A stretch of DNA of 64,000 nt from Actinophytocola xinjiangensis. Lineage in GTDB: Bacteria; Actinomycetota; Actinomycetes; Mycobacteriales; Pseudonocardiaceae. How positions within the stretch are numbered: position 1 is the first letter of the stretch; every line of letters starts with the position of its first letter. The position numbers and the translations under genes were made by a program. A model generated the notes under the pieces. That model had not been told where the DNA came from. It saw only the letters and a list, made by a program, of their open reading frames with translations, and did no database searches. Shown in pieces: positions 15,913 to 24,629 of the stretch. The stretch covers positions 62,001-126,000 of the forward strand of contig NZ_MSIF01000014.1 in NCBI RefSeq assembly GCF_001921215.1. The letters are read 5' to 3'.

Positions 15913-16086
15913 ATGCCCAGGTCTACCCGCAGACTCGCCGCCGCCGGGATGTTGAGTGACGAAAGCAGGCAGTGGTACGAGCTGACCACCTGCCCGAAGG
16001 TTCGGCCCAGCCAGGGTCACCCGTTCCGGTGCGAACTGGACCGAGGTCACCTTGGGTCGTGCCAGTTCGACAGCTTCGACGACTAG
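15913..16086 (+). CDS. 57-aa cysteine-containing small protein
   Basis: ATG 15913 follows GGAGAGAG and opens a 57-codon frame ending at TAG 16084-16086. The product starts MPRSTRRLAAAGMLSD and contains spaced cysteines and histidines (CP...GHPFRC...RGHLGSC), compatible with a small zinc-binding fold. It fills the gap between the duplicated-motif protein and HNH. No family is recognised. Confidence 0.55.
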   Translation: MPRSTRRLAAAGMLSDESRQWYELTTCPKVRPSQGHPFRCELDRGHLGSCQFDSFDD

Positions 16087-16098
16087 GACGGACACGAG

Positions 16099-16386
16099 AT
16101 GAGCAGGGCCTGGCGGGGCGGTAGCACCAGCGCGTGGCGCAAGGTTCGCGCGCTGGTGCTGACCCACAACCTGAGACCGAAGAGTCAGGGCGGGAACGAC
16201 GGGCTGTGCAACCTGGCGATAGCCGGGGTGTGTACCGGCAAGGCGACCCAGGTTCACCACGTGTTGGGCAAGGCCGTGAGCGGGGACGACCCCGACTACC
16301 TGATGGCGGTCTGCGCTGAGTGCAACAGGGCTCTCGGTGACCCGAATAAACGTGACCCGCCGCCGCAGCCGCGAACCAAATGGTAG
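16099..16386 (+). CDS. HNH endonuclease
   Basis: This 95-aa phage HNH nuclease contains C-x7-C ... QVHHVLGKAVSGDD (catalytic His-His), then VCAECNRALGDP, matching the beta-beta-alpha metal fold with flanking cysteines. Small HNH proteins next to terminase genes are required for packaging in several HK97-type phages. The start ATG 16099 has only a weak ribosome-binding site 12 bases after the previous stop, so coupling is likely. Confidence 0.85.
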   Translation: MSRAWRGGSTSAWRKVRALVLTHNLRPKSQGGNDGLCNLAIAGVCTGKATQVHHVLGKAVSGDDPDYLMAVCAECNRALGDPNKRDPPPQPRTKW

Positions 16387-16525
16387 TGGTCTTTTTCCTG
16401 CTGAGTAATTATTCGGACACCCACCGTTCCCTGTTCTTTCTCTCTCCAAAATGAGCCAGGGATTCCGGCCGCTAATTATCAGGTGGTTAACTCCGTGGAC
16501 GAGGAGTCGTGACGGGAGGTGCGCT

Positions 16526-16990
16526 TTGTACGGGACCTGGTCTTATTCGGAGCTTCAAGCCGAGTGCAAGAAGCGCGGCCTGTCCGCTCTCGGCAAGAAG
16601 GCTGAACTCGTCGACAGGTTGTCCGCTGGTCAGGCGGCCGACTCGGCCGCGCTGTCCATGCTCGGTGCGGTCTCGCTGGCGCTCGCTGGCCTCACGGATA
16701 ACTCGCGCGACGCCGGGGCGGTCAAGCTGGCCCAGCGGTACGCGGCGGTTATCGACGAGGCTGAGGTAGCACAGGACGCGCTGAACGAGTTGGGGCCAAA
16801 GCTGCTGGCGGTGCTGGAGTCGCTGGGTGCTACCCCCAAGGGCCGCGCCGCGTTGACGATCAAGGGGGGAGGTGCGGCTCGTGGTGGTGCTGTCAAATCC
16901 GAAATGGACGAACTCCGAGAGCGGAGACGTCGTGCTCGGGAGCACGGAGCCCAGGCTGTGGACACCACCTCTTCGCCCTCTCACGCCTGA
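16526..16990 (+). CDS. Terminase small subunit with N-terminal SAP-like motif
   Basis: The position directly upstream of TerL and the composition (basic C-terminus, helical middle) indicate the small terminase subunit that recognises phage DNA. The N-terminus carries a SAP-like DNA-binding helix pair (YSELQAECKKRGLSALGKKA about 6-25). I choose TTG 16526 because GGGAGG precedes it by six bases; an ATG at 16451 would add 25 residues without a ribosome-binding site. The product is 154 aa. The last 119 bases overlap the TerL start. A closely similar SAP motif recurs in the gene at 22155. Confidence 0.7.
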   Translation: MYGTWSYSELQAECKKRGLSALGKKAELVDRLSAGQAADSAALSMLGAVSLALAGLTDNSRDAGAVKLAQRYAAVIDEAEVAQDALNELGPKLLAVLESLGATPKGRAALTIKGGGAARGGAVKSEMDELRERRRRAREHGAQAVDTTSSPSHA

Positions 16991-18563
16991 AACCAGCTAC
17001 GGGTTCGAGGTGTGCGAGTTCGCGCGCCAGATCGGCGAGCCGTTCGACCCGTTCCAAGAGTGGTTGGCCATCCACGTTGGCGAGTTGCTGCCGGACGGTC
17101 GGCCGCGATTTCGGGTCGTCTTGGTGCTCGTGGCCAGGCAGAACGGAAAGACTCACTTCCTCAAGGTCCTGATCCTGTGGTGGCTGTTCGTCGACCTGCC
17201 GGGGACCCGCATGGACAAGCCGACTGTCCTCGGTACCTCCTCGAAACTGGAGTACGCCAAGGAGACCTGGCACGCCGCAGTCGACACCGCGAAACGGGTG
17301 CCGATGCTGGCCGAGGAGATCGCGCCGCGCGGTATCCAGCTGCGCAACGGTGAGGAGAGCTTCACCACCGTGCACAACACCCGGTACAAGATCGCGGCCA
17401 GCAACGACGACGCCGGCCGGAGCCTCACCGTGGACCGGCTGGGCCTGGACGAGTTGCGCAAGCATCAGGACTGGACCGCGTGGAACGCGGCCGAGCCGAC
17501 CACCAACTCGGTCGACAACGCCCAGATCGTCTGTCTGTCGAACCAGGGGGACCGCAAGGCGGTGGTCCTGCGGTCCCTTCGCAAGTCAGCGCTAGAGTTC
17601 ATCGACTCGGGAGAAGGTGACCCGAGGCTTGGTCTGTTTGAGTGGTCGTCGCCGGACGGGGCAGACCCTGAGGACCCGGTAGCGCTGGCCGCCGCGAACC
17701 CGAACTTCAACCGGCGGTGGCAAGGGGACTCGCTGTTGGGCGCGGCCAAGCGCGCCAAGGCTGCAGGTGGGGACCAGCTGACCGGGTTCAAGATCGAATA
17801 CATGTGCATGGAGGTCCCGGTCCTCAACCCGGCCGTTGACCCCGTGGGCTGGAAGGCCGGTCTTGACCCGGGCGACATGGCGAACCTGCGCGACCAGTTG
17901 GCCGCGTGTGTGGACGTGTCGCTTGACGGGCAGCACGCCTGCCTCGTGGTGGCTGCGGTGCTGCCCGAGCAGGACGACGAGGCCGAGGTGCCCAGCGAAG
18001 CCAGCGAGTCCAACGACGACCCAGCCGGGGGGCAGGACGAGGGCACCGAGCAGGCCCCAGCTGTCCGGGTTCGGGTCGAGGCAGTGAAGGCGTGGAGCGG
18101 ACCGAACTGCACCAGGGAGATGAGGCGCGACCTGCCGGGGCTGCTGCGCAGGATCCGGCCGCGTGTGTTCGGTTGGTTCCCTTCGGGTCCCGCCGCAGCG
18201 GTGGCGGCCGACTTGGCGGACCCCAAACACAAGCGGGTTAACCGTCAGTCCTCGTGGCCACCGGCCGGGGTGAGGGTCGAGGCGATCCGCCAGGAAGTGC
18301 CTGCGGTCTGCATGGGGTTCGCCGACCTGGTCAAGTCCGGGGGTGTCGTGCATTCGGGAGACCCCATGATCGATAAACACGTTCTGGGGGCCGAGAAGCT
18401 CCTTCGCGGGTCCACTTTCGTGTTCACGCACAAGGGGCCTGGGCACATCAACGGTGCCTACGCTGCGGCCGGGGCTGTGCACTTGGCGCGCACTCTGCCG
18501 CCGATGCCGCCTCGTCCGAAGGTGATTAGTTCCAAGCGAAACCGAGATAGGCGAACAGACTAG
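16872..18563 (+). CDS. Terminase large subunit
   Basis: This 563-aa packaging motor has an ATPase with Walker A VARQNGKT (about 87-94), adenine-binding FDPFQEW upstream, and Walker B LGLDELRK near 195. The C-terminal nuclease starts at ACVDVSLDG. An acidic, low-complexity insert of about 40 residues (EQDDEAEVPSEASESNDD...) interrupts the nuclease domain, which is unusual. The start is GTG 16872 or the in-frame GTG 16881, both close behind the GGGGGGAGG tract, inside the TerS gene. The family is the HK97-like TerL of siphophages. Confidence 0.92.
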   Translation: MRLVVVLSNPKWTNSESGDVVLGSTEPRLWTPPLRPLTPETSYGFEVCEFARQIGEPFDPFQEWLAIHVGELLPDGRPRFRVVLVLVARQNGKTHFLKVLILWWLFVDLPGTRMDKPTVLGTSSKLEYAKETWHAAVDTAKRVPMLAEEIAPRGIQLRNGEESFTTVHNTRYKIAASNDDAGRSLTVDRLGLDELRKHQDWTAWNAAEPTTNSVDNAQIVCLSNQGDRKAVVLRSLRKSALEFIDSGEGDPRLGLFEWSSPDGADPEDPVALAAANPNFNRRWQGDSLLGAAKRAKAAGGDQLTGFKIEYMCMEVPVLNPAVDPVGWKAGLDPGDMANLRDQLAACVDVSLDGQHACLVVAAVLPEQDDEAEVPSEASESNDDPAGGQDEGTEQAPAVRVRVEAVKAWSGPNCTREMRRDLPGLLRRIRPRVFGWFPSGPAAAVAADLADPKHKRVNRQSSWPPAGVRVEAIRQEVPAVCMGFADLVKSGGVVHSGDPMIDKHVLGAEKLLRGSTFVFTHKGPGHINGAYAAAGAVHLARTLPPMPPRPKVISSKRNRDRRTD

Positions 18564-18595
18564 TAATACCCGCCCAACGGAAGGAACCGCGTCCC

Positions 18596-18946
18596 ATGTT
18601 CACCGACGTTCTGAATCTAACTCGCCTGCACCTCCTGGTCGACCACACTGATTTCGGCAGTGAAGGCAGGTGGCTCACCCTGCACCCGTCCGTCTGCTGC
18701 ATCCGTACGGCGCCTGACGGCTCGGACCCGCTACTTCACATCGCGGCGACCTCCGACGACGCGTACACGGAGGCCCTGCTCGCCTTCGCTGGAAGCCCAC
18801 GTCCCTTCGTCCTTGAGTGGGGCGGCCACGTTCGTATCGGCCACATTCAGGCCACCCGAATTAGCGGCACGCTGCAAGTCCGGATGGTCGGACACGTACT
18901 GCTGTGCGGGTCGCCCCAGGTGACCCGGGAGGGCGAGCGAGTTTAA
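18596..18946 (+). CDS. Hypothetical phage protein between TerL and portal
   Basis: This 116-aa protein of unknown function is preceded by AAGGAA at somewhat long spacing from ATG 18596. The sequence looks beta-rich (VLEWGGHVRIGHIQATRISG, LQVRMVGHVLLCG) without transmembrane segments. Its place between terL and the portal gene suggests an early head or packaging role, but no motif is recognisable. Confidence 0.65.
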   Translation: MFTDVLNLTRLHLLVDHTDFGSEGRWLTLHPSVCCIRTAPDGSDPLLHIAATSDDAYTEALLAFAGSPRPFVLEWGGHVRIGHIQATRISGTLQVRMVGHVLLCGSPQVTREGERV

Positions 18947-18986
18947 TAATTGTCCCAAACCCACTGTCTAATATGTACTTTCGGTT

Positions 18987-21900
18987 ATGGGATGGTGGCG
19001 GACTCTTACCAACTGGCGCGCTGCGCCCGGTGTTGACGAATCCGTAGCCATGCCCCGGGAAACCGGCAGTCAGGGCACCCCGAAATGGCAGCGCCCGGTC
19101 ACGTCGTCGTTGATGTTCACGGCGAACCTGCCTTCGGAGATGACCGGCATACTCGGCGAGGTCGCGGCCGTGCCGCGCGTCGGTCGGGCGCAGGCGATGT
19201 CGGTCCCGGCCGTCAAGCGCGGTCGGGACCTGATCTGCGGCACTCTCGGCACGCTGCGGTTGAAGCGGCTCGACAGCCGGCGACGAAGGGTGCCGAGCGA
19301 ACTTCTGGAGCAGCCCGAGGCCGACGTCGCCCGCTCGGTGACCATGACCCGGGTCGTCGAGGACATGCTGTTCGAGAGCCGCGCCTGGCTTCGGATCACC
19401 GAGTTCGACGCCAACGGGTACCCGTCCAAGGTTGTGAGGCTCGACCCTCGCACCGTTACGGTTCGCGAGAACGCCCGGGTGTACGTCTCCAGCGACGGCG
19501 TCACCCAGGGCCAGGCGACCGAGTTCGTGCCGGACGCTCAGTTGATCCGAATCGACTCCCCGAACGACGCGCTGCTAGTGGCCGGTGCACGGGTGATTCG
19601 AGCTGCCCTCGCCCTGGAACAAGCCGCCGCGCGACACATCAACACCGGGATGCCGCTGGGCTACCTGACCAGCGCTGACGGCACTGACCCAGGCGACGAT
19701 GCCGAAGTTGAAGAGATTCTCGACAACTTCGAGGATTCCATCTCGCGGCGCGCGTGGCCCTACCTCGGGGCACTCAAGGCCAACCAGCTCACGTGGAACC
19801 CGGAGCAGCTCCAACTGGCCGCTGCCCGGGACTACGCGGTACTGGAGATCTCCCGGTTGATCGGCATCGACCCCGAGGAACTTGGGGTGTCCACCACCAG
19901 CCGTACCTACGCGAACGCCGAACAGCGTCGGTTGGATCTGATCGACTTCACCCTTGCTGCGTACGTGTCCGCGATCGAGGACCGGCTGTCGATGCCGGAC
20001 GTCACGCCGCCGGGTTACACCGTGCGCGCCGAGTATGGCGGATTCCTCCGCAGCGACACCGAAACCCGGATGCGCACCTACGAGACCGGCCGCCGCGTAG
20101 GCGTCTACGACGACGAGCGGATTGCCGAACTGGAAGACCTGCCCGTTGAGCGCGTCCGCGCGGCGGCCAAGCCCAGCGCACCGACCCCGCCAGCGCCGGC
20201 CAGCACGCCGACGCCGCCCCAGGAGGAGACCGTGCAGCAGTCCACCCGACCCGTGTTGGCGTTCACCGCGCCCGTCGACGACGGCCCAATCAAATTCGAC
20301 GTTACCGGGGAGGCCATTGACTTCCGGGTGAACGCCGAACGGCGCACCATCTCGGGCCTGGCGGTTCCGTGGGACACCGTGGCTCGTAGTGCCGGCGCCC
20401 GCTGGTCGTTCCCGCCCGGGAGCCTGCACTGGACCGACGAGGCCAGGGTGAAGCTCGACCGGGACCACGTGCCCGGTACCGAGGTCGGCAAGGCCGTACG
20501 CATCCAGGCGACCCGCGCCGGTCTCGACGTCACGCTGAAGGTGGCGCGCGGCCCGGCCGGTGACGAGCTGCTGGCGCTCGCCGAGGACGGCGTCTACGAC
20601 GGCCTGTCGATCCAAGCCGACTTCACCAGCTCCGGCGACGGGTGGGACTCCCACCCCGACGACCGATCGCTGCGCCTGGTCCGCTCCGCCACCTTGCGGA
20701 AGATCGCGCTCACCGCGACTCCCGCGTTCGACGACGCCCGGGTTACCTCGGTCGCCGCATCCCGACAGTCCCCCCAGGAAGGACCGATCGTCATGACCAC
20801 TCCGGCCGCTGTGCAGCCGAACACCGCGCCTGGCACCCCGGCCGGGCGGACCCCCACCGCGCCCCAGGGCTTCGACATGGCCACGTTCACCGCCGGCCTG
20901 ACCGAGGCCGTGAAGGCGTCGGTGACGGCCGCGATGCAGAACGTCCAGCTGCCGCAGGTCGACACAACCACGGTGCCGCCACGCCAGACCGTGCCGGCCG
21001 GTCGGGTCGAGGTGACCCGCGAGGCCCCCGTGTACACGATGAACGGCAACGGCCCGTCGTTCGTCCGCGACGCCTGGAAGGCCCGCACCGAGAGCGACCA
21101 CGACGCGCGCCAGCGGCTGGCCAAGTACACCCGGCAGACCGAGGAGTTCGCCAAGCAGGCCAACGACGCGCTCATGTTCGGCGCCGACACCGGCAACGCC
21201 TCCGCCGTGATCCCGCCCGGCTACCGGCCCGAGCTGTACGTGACCCAGCTGATGCGGGGTCGTCCGCTGGTCGAGGCTGTGTCCCGTGGCCAGCTCACCG
21301 ACGCCACCCCGTTCACTATCCCCAAGTTCGTCTCGTCGAGCGGTATGACCTCCGATCACGTCGAGGGCACCAACCCGACCGATGGCACGATGGACATCAG
21401 CACCGTGACCGTGACGCCCGGTGGTATCTCCGGCCTGTTCGAGCTGACCCGCGAGATCGTCGACAGCGCCAACCCGGCCATCGACGCCATCGCGATGCAG
21501 GCTATGCAGGAGTCCTACTCCCAGCAGACCGAGGCCAAGGTGTACGCCGAGCTGAACGGCTCGAACGGCCAGGGCGGCACGATCACTAGCGGGTTCGTGC
21601 CCTCCGGTGCCCAGGCACGGCTGGTTAGCGGCGGCGACGGCAACGGCGGCAGTGGGACGGCGGACGGGGCGGACCTCATCGCTGGTATCCGCAGCCAGCT
21701 CGCGTTGTACCCGTTCCGGCGGTTCGGGGCGCCGAACCGCGCGATGCTGTCGCAGCAGGGTACGACCGGGCTCGCGACGGCGGTCGGCTCGGACGGTCGT
21801 CCGCTGCTGCCGAGCATCGGTGCGCAGAACACAGCCGGTGTCGGGAACGCGGTCACGCAGGGCTGGTTCGTCGACGGCCTGCCGCACCAGCCGGCCTGGT

Positions 21901-22112
21901 CGATGACCGGCAACGCTGCCGGCGACGCCGACGTGTTGATCTTCAACAGCAGCGACGTCTGGGCCTGGGAATCCTCGCTGCTCACCTTCCGGTTCGAGGA
22001 GCGCGGCGGCCCGGCCCGGATCGACCTGGCGCTGTTCGGGTACTTCGCCACCCGGCTCCTGCGCCCGGTCGGTCTGTCCGCCATCCGCTACGACACCACG
22101 GCGGTCGGGTGA
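18987..22112 (+). CDS. Single polypeptide joining portal, prohead protease and major capsid protein
   Basis: One uninterrupted 1,041-aa frame covers three head functions usually encoded separately. Residues about 1-400 are an HK97-type portal (DPRTVTVRENARVYVSSDG, IGIDPEELGVSTTSRTYANA). About 430-605 is a U35 prohead protease (RTISGLAVPWD, His near 493 in LDRDHVPGT, Ser near 541 in YDGLSIQADF). A delta/scaffold-like stretch follows, then an HK97-fold capsid (about 690-1035, with VSRGQLTDATPFTIPKF and a C-terminal hydrophobic domain). In-frame ribosome-binding sites precede an internal GTG at 20232 (AGGAGGAG, start of protease) and an ATG at 20793 (AGGAAGGA, start of scaffold/capsid). Separate smaller products in the high copy number needed for the shell are therefore plausible, in addition to cleavage by the built-in protease. 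Confidence 0.9.
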   Translation: MGWWRTLTNWRAAPGVDESVAMPRETGSQGTPKWQRPVTSSLMFTANLPSEMTGILGEVAAVPRVGRAQAMSVPAVKRGRDLICGTLGTLRLKRLDSRRRRVPSELLEQPEADVARSVTMTRVVEDMLFESRAWLRITEFDANGYPSKVVRLDPRTVTVRENARVYVSSDGVTQGQATEFVPDAQLIRIDSPNDALLVAGARVIRAALALEQAAARHINTGMPLGYLTSADGTDPGDDAEVEEILDNFEDSISRRAWPYLGALKANQLTWNPEQLQLAAARDYAVLEISRLIGIDPEELGVSTTSRTYANAEQRRLDLIDFTLAAYVSAIEDRLSMPDVTPPGYTVRAEYGGFLRSDTETRMRTYETGRRVGVYDDERIAELEDLPVERVRAAAKPSAPTPPAPASTPTPPQEETVQQSTRPVLAFTAPVDDGPIKFDVTGEAIDFRVNAERRTISGLAVPWDTVARSAGARWSFPPGSLHWTDEARVKLDRDHVPGTEVGKAVRIQATRAGLDVTLKVARGPAGDELLALAEDGVYDGLSIQADFTSSGDGWDSHPDDRSLRLVRSATLRKIALTATPAFDDARVTSVAASRQSPQEGPIVMTTPAAVQPNTAPGTPAGRTPTAPQGFDMATFTAGLTEAVKASVTAAMQNVQLPQVDTTTVPPRQTVPAGRVEVTREAPVYTMNGNGPSFVRDAWKARTESDHDARQRLAKYTRQTEEFAKQANDALMFGADTGNASAVIPPGYRPELYVTQLMRGRPLVEAVSRGQLTDATPFTIPKFVSSSGMTSDHVEGTNPTDGTMDISTVTVTPGGISGLFELTREIVDSANPAIDAIAMQAMQESYSQQTEAKVYAELNGSNGQGGTITSGFVPSGAQARLVSGGDGNGGSGTADGADLIAGIRSQLALYPFRRFGAPNRAMLSQQGTTGLATAVGSDGRPLLPSIGAQNTAGVGNAVTQGWFVDGLPHQPAWSMTGNAAGDADVLIFNSSDVWAWESSLLTFRFEERGGPARIDLALFGYFATRLLRPVGLSAIRYDTTAVG

Positions 22113-22154
22113 CCATGACGCGCGTTGACCCGACGACGATCACTGGAGCCTGAC

Positions 22155-22502
22155 GTGGACACCGTCCCGGACTACGAGGAGTGGGATTACCCGGCGCTGC
22201 AAGCGGAGTGCAAGCGGCGTGACTTGTTGGCCACCGGCAAGAAGGAGGACGTAATCCTCCGGCTGATGGAGGACGACGAGTCGAGGCAGTCCGACGAGGA
22301 GCCGGCCGGGACGGTGGTCACGGTTCAGGACGTCCCCGCAGCGCTGCAAGCCGAGGGCGAGCAGCGCAACCCGTCGACCACCGAGCCGGCCCCGGTCAAG
22401 CGGATCCGGGTCAACCCGCCCCGGGACGTTGACCGGCCGCGCGCTGGTGGGCATGTGCTCACCGAACGCGGTTGGGTCCCCGATCAGCCACAGGAGAGCT
22501 GA
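22155..22502 (+). CDS. Post-capsid protein with SAP-like motif
   Basis: This protein is about 115 aa and starts at GTG 22155 behind TGGAGC. Its N-terminus (YPALQAECKRRDLLATGKKE) is strikingly similar to the SAP-like motif of the small terminase subunit, followed by an acidic linker and a Pro/Arg-rich C-terminus (VLTERGWVPDQPQES). Such short SAP/Rho-N-like proteins are often found just after capsid genes of actinophages; the role is unknown, possibly DNA or head-vertex contact. TTG 22125 is an alternative start. Confidence 0.65.
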   Translation: MDTVPDYEEWDYPALQAECKRRDLLATGKKEDVILRLMEDDESRQSDEEPAGTVVTVQDVPAALQAEGEQRNPSTTEPAPVKRIRVNPPRDVDRPRAGGHVLTERGWVPDQPQES

Positions 22503-22505
22503 ACG

Positions 22506-22826
22506 ATGGCAGCAATCACCATTCAGAACGTCACCAACGCCGGCAACGCCGACGTCGCGTTTGCCGCCGCGAACAGCGGCGGCGACACCATCGCCGGGGG
22601 CACGAGGTCGGTCGGCGGCTGGGAGCTGGAAACGGTCGCCCTGATCGCAATCAACGGGCACTCCGGTTCGCAGACCGTGACCGTGGGTGGCGTGGCCGTG
22701 CCGATTGCGGCCGGCGACACCGCAGTCATTCCGGTCCCGAACGAGGGGCTGAACGATGCCTCGGTGGCGGTCACCTACTCCGGTGTCACCGCGCTCACCG
22801 TCGCCGCAATCCGGCTTGGCGCGTAG
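22506..22826 (+). CDS. Probable head-decoration or structural protein
   Basis: This 106-aa protein is beta-strand-rich, small-residue-rich and without cysteines (MAAITIQNVTNAGNADVAFA, VGGVAVPIAAGDTAVIPVPN). It is preceded by GGAGAG and lies between the capsid and connector genes, where decoration proteins of HK97-type phages are usually encoded. The call rests on position and composition only. Confidence 0.55.
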   Translation: MAAITIQNVTNAGNADVAFAAANSGGDTIAGGTRSVGGWELETVALIAINGHSGSQTVTVGGVAVPIAAGDTAVIPVPNEGLNDASVAVTYSGVTALTVAAIRLGA

Positions 22827-22838
22827 GAGCTGGTAACA

Positions 22839-23456
22839 GTGGCATGGGCTCCGGACTACTGCACGGCTGACGACCTGGCCGAGTACCTCCGCATCGACGA
22901 TGACCTTGACGATGCGGAACTGGAGCGTGCCGTTACTGCCTCCTCGCGTGCGATCGACCGGCACACCAACCGTCAGTTCGGGTTGGTAGCCACGCCGGAA
23001 GCGCGCTACTACACCGCGCGTTGGTCGAGGAGCCGCCGAACCTGGCTGGTCCCGATCGACGACCTGATGACCGAGACTGGGTTCGAGGTCGCCACCGAGC
23101 AGCACGCCGCAGGTGAGTTCGTCGCGGTCGTGGGGCCGGTGTTGCGTCCTCGGAACGCCGGCCCCGAGGGGCGGCCGTGGACCGAGCTGGCAATCCCCGA
23201 CGCGTTCGCGGTTGGTGCCCGGTTCGGCCAGCCGGACGGCGTGCGGGTCACCGCTCGGTTCGGCTGGACCACCGTGCCGGTGGCGGTCGAACAAGCTTCC
23301 CTGCTGCAAGCGTCCCGACTGGTCGCCAGGCGGTCCGCCCCGTTCGGTGTCGCCGGTTCCCCCGAAGTCGGGTCGGAGATGCGGTTGCTGGCCAAGGTGG
23401 ACCCCGACGTCGCGGTCACCCTCGACGGCTACCGCAGAAGGGTGTGGGCGAGGTGA
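22839..23456 (+). CDS. Head-tail connector protein (gp6-like)
   Basis: This 205-aa protein has an N-terminus (YCTADDLAEYLRIDDDLDDA, followed by ASRAIDRHTNRQF) characteristic of the phage gp6/HK97 connector family that forms the adaptor ring below the portal. The C-terminal half is extended and beta-rich. The GTG 22839 start follows GGAGCTGG. Its stop overlaps the next start (GTGA). Confidence 0.78.
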   Translation: MAWAPDYCTADDLAEYLRIDDDLDDAELERAVTASSRAIDRHTNRQFGLVATPEARYYTARWSRSRRTWLVPIDDLMTETGFEVATEQHAAGEFVAVVGPVLRPRNAGPEGRPWTELAIPDAFAVGARFGQPDGVRVTARFGWTTVPVAVEQASLLQASRLVARRSAPFGVAGSPEVGSEMRLLAKVDPDVAVTLDGYRRRVWAR

Positions 23457-23866
23457 ACGTTCAGGAGGTGATGGAGGAGGTGGCCGGCAAGCTCGACTCG
23501 ATTGTCGGCCTACGCGCATACGCTTTCCCGCCGGACAAGATCACGCCGCCGGCCGCGTTCGTAAGCTTGCCCGAGGCGATCACCTACGACGGGGGGTACG
23601 GCCGAGGGTCGGACACGATTGACTTGGGAGTGCTCGTCCTGGTGTCCCGGTCGGTCGATCGGGTCGCGGCCGAGAAGATCGCCGCGTACGCCGATGGGTC
23701 AGGCGCCTCCTCGGTCAAAGCCGCGTTGGACTCCAGCGGGGCGAATCCCTACACCACGTGCGACACCGTTCGTGTTGCGTCCGCCGAGTTCGGCGCCTGG
23801 CAGGTGGCCAGCGTGACCTACCAAGGCGTCGAGTTCACCATCAACATCACCGGTTCAGGGAGCTGA
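23453..23866 (+). CDS. Tail terminator/completion-like protein
   Basis: This 137-aa protein starts at GTG 23453, overlapping the connector stop. The layout VQEVMEEVAGKLDSI ... AYAFPPDKITPPAAFVSLPE ... VLVLVSRSVDR matches minor tail/terminator proteins that close the tail tube at the head interface in siphophages. It directly precedes the tail tube gene. Confidence 0.65.
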   Translation: MNVQEVMEEVAGKLDSIVGLRAYAFPPDKITPPAAFVSLPEAITYDGGYGRGSDTIDLGVLVLVSRSVDRVAAEKIAAYADGSGASSVKAALDSSGANPYTTCDTVRVASAEFGAWQVASVTYQGVEFTINITGSGS

Positions 23867-23867
23867 C

Positions 23868-24275
23868 ATGGGCACCGTGCACGCGAAGGACACATACGTC
23901 AGCCTCGGCGGCGACGACATCAGCGCGTACACCAACTCGACCACGTACAACCGCGAGGCCGACACCCACGAGGACACCTCCTACGGCTCCGACGACAAGA
24001 CGTACGTCGGCGGCCTGCGGGACGGCACTGTCACCATCGGCGGCCGGTACGACAACACCGCGCTGACCGGACCTCGGGCGGTCATCATGCCGCTGCTGGG
24101 TACCACCGTGGAGTGCGTCATTCGCCCGGAGGGCACCGGGGCCAGCCGGCCCGAGGACACCATGGATGTTGTAGTCAACGCCTACAACGAGACGTTCCCG
24201 GTCGCGGACATCGTTACCTGGACCGCCGAACTCCAGATCACCGGCGGCATCACCTACGGCACCCAGTCCTCGTAA
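23868..24275 (+). CDS. Major tail tube protein
   Basis: This 135-aa protein starts one base after the preceding stop. It is rich in Thr, Asp and Gly with beta-hairpin character (VSLGGDDISAYTNSTTYNRE, DGTVTIGGRYDNTALTGPR) and ends in a strand-rich segment typical of small tail tube proteins. Genome order (connector, terminator, tube, chaperones, tape measure) supports the assignment. Confidence 0.75.
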   Translation: MGTVHAKDTYVSLGGDDISAYTNSTTYNREADTHEDTSYGSDDKTYVGGLRDGTVTIGGRYDNTALTGPRAVIMPLLGTTVECVIRPEGTGASRPEDTMDVVVNAYNETFPVADIVTWTAELQITGGITYGTQSS

Positions 24276-24287
24276 GGAGCGTCCACA

Positions 24288-24629
24288 GTGGCCAGACTCG
24301 ACAAATCGGCGTTGCTCAAGCGGCAACGCGCGGACAAGACCGCTGAGGTGGATCTCGGCGAGGGCACGGTCACCGTGCGCGGGCTTACCCGGGGCGAGGT
24401 GACCCAGGCCAGGGCAGCCGCGAGGGGCGGAGGCCGGGAAGTCCAGATTCACGCGGTGGAGAACCACTTCATCGCCGCCGGCATGGTCGACCCGGTGATG
24501 ACCGCCGCCGAAGTGGCCGAGTGGCTGGAGAACGCCCCGGCCGGCGATGGCGTCGCGGTCATGGAGGCGATCCAGGAACTGTCCGGGATGGCGGAGGGTG
24601 CCCAGAAAAGCGGCGTACCTCGAACTTGA
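24288..24629 (+). CDS. Tail assembly chaperone, G-like
   Basis: This 113-aa protein lies upstream of the tape measure. It starts at GTG 24288 and ends at TGA 24627-24629. The position and the overlapping second frame correspond to the G and G-T tail assembly chaperones of siphophages, made by programmed frameshifting. The overlapping frame (24604-24798) is +1 relative to this one. Confidence 0.75.
   Translation: MARLDKSALLKRQRADKTAEVDLGEGTVTVRGLTRGEVTQARAAARGGGREVQIHAVENHFIAAGMVDPVMTAAEVAEWLENAPAGDGVAVMEAIQELSGMAEGAQKSGVPRT

Noticed and set aside
19575-21887. 770-codon minus-strand frame opposite the capsid polyprotein
   Set aside because: The plus strand has unambiguous portal, protease and capsid motifs; the minus frame is Gly/Arg/Val-rich noise.
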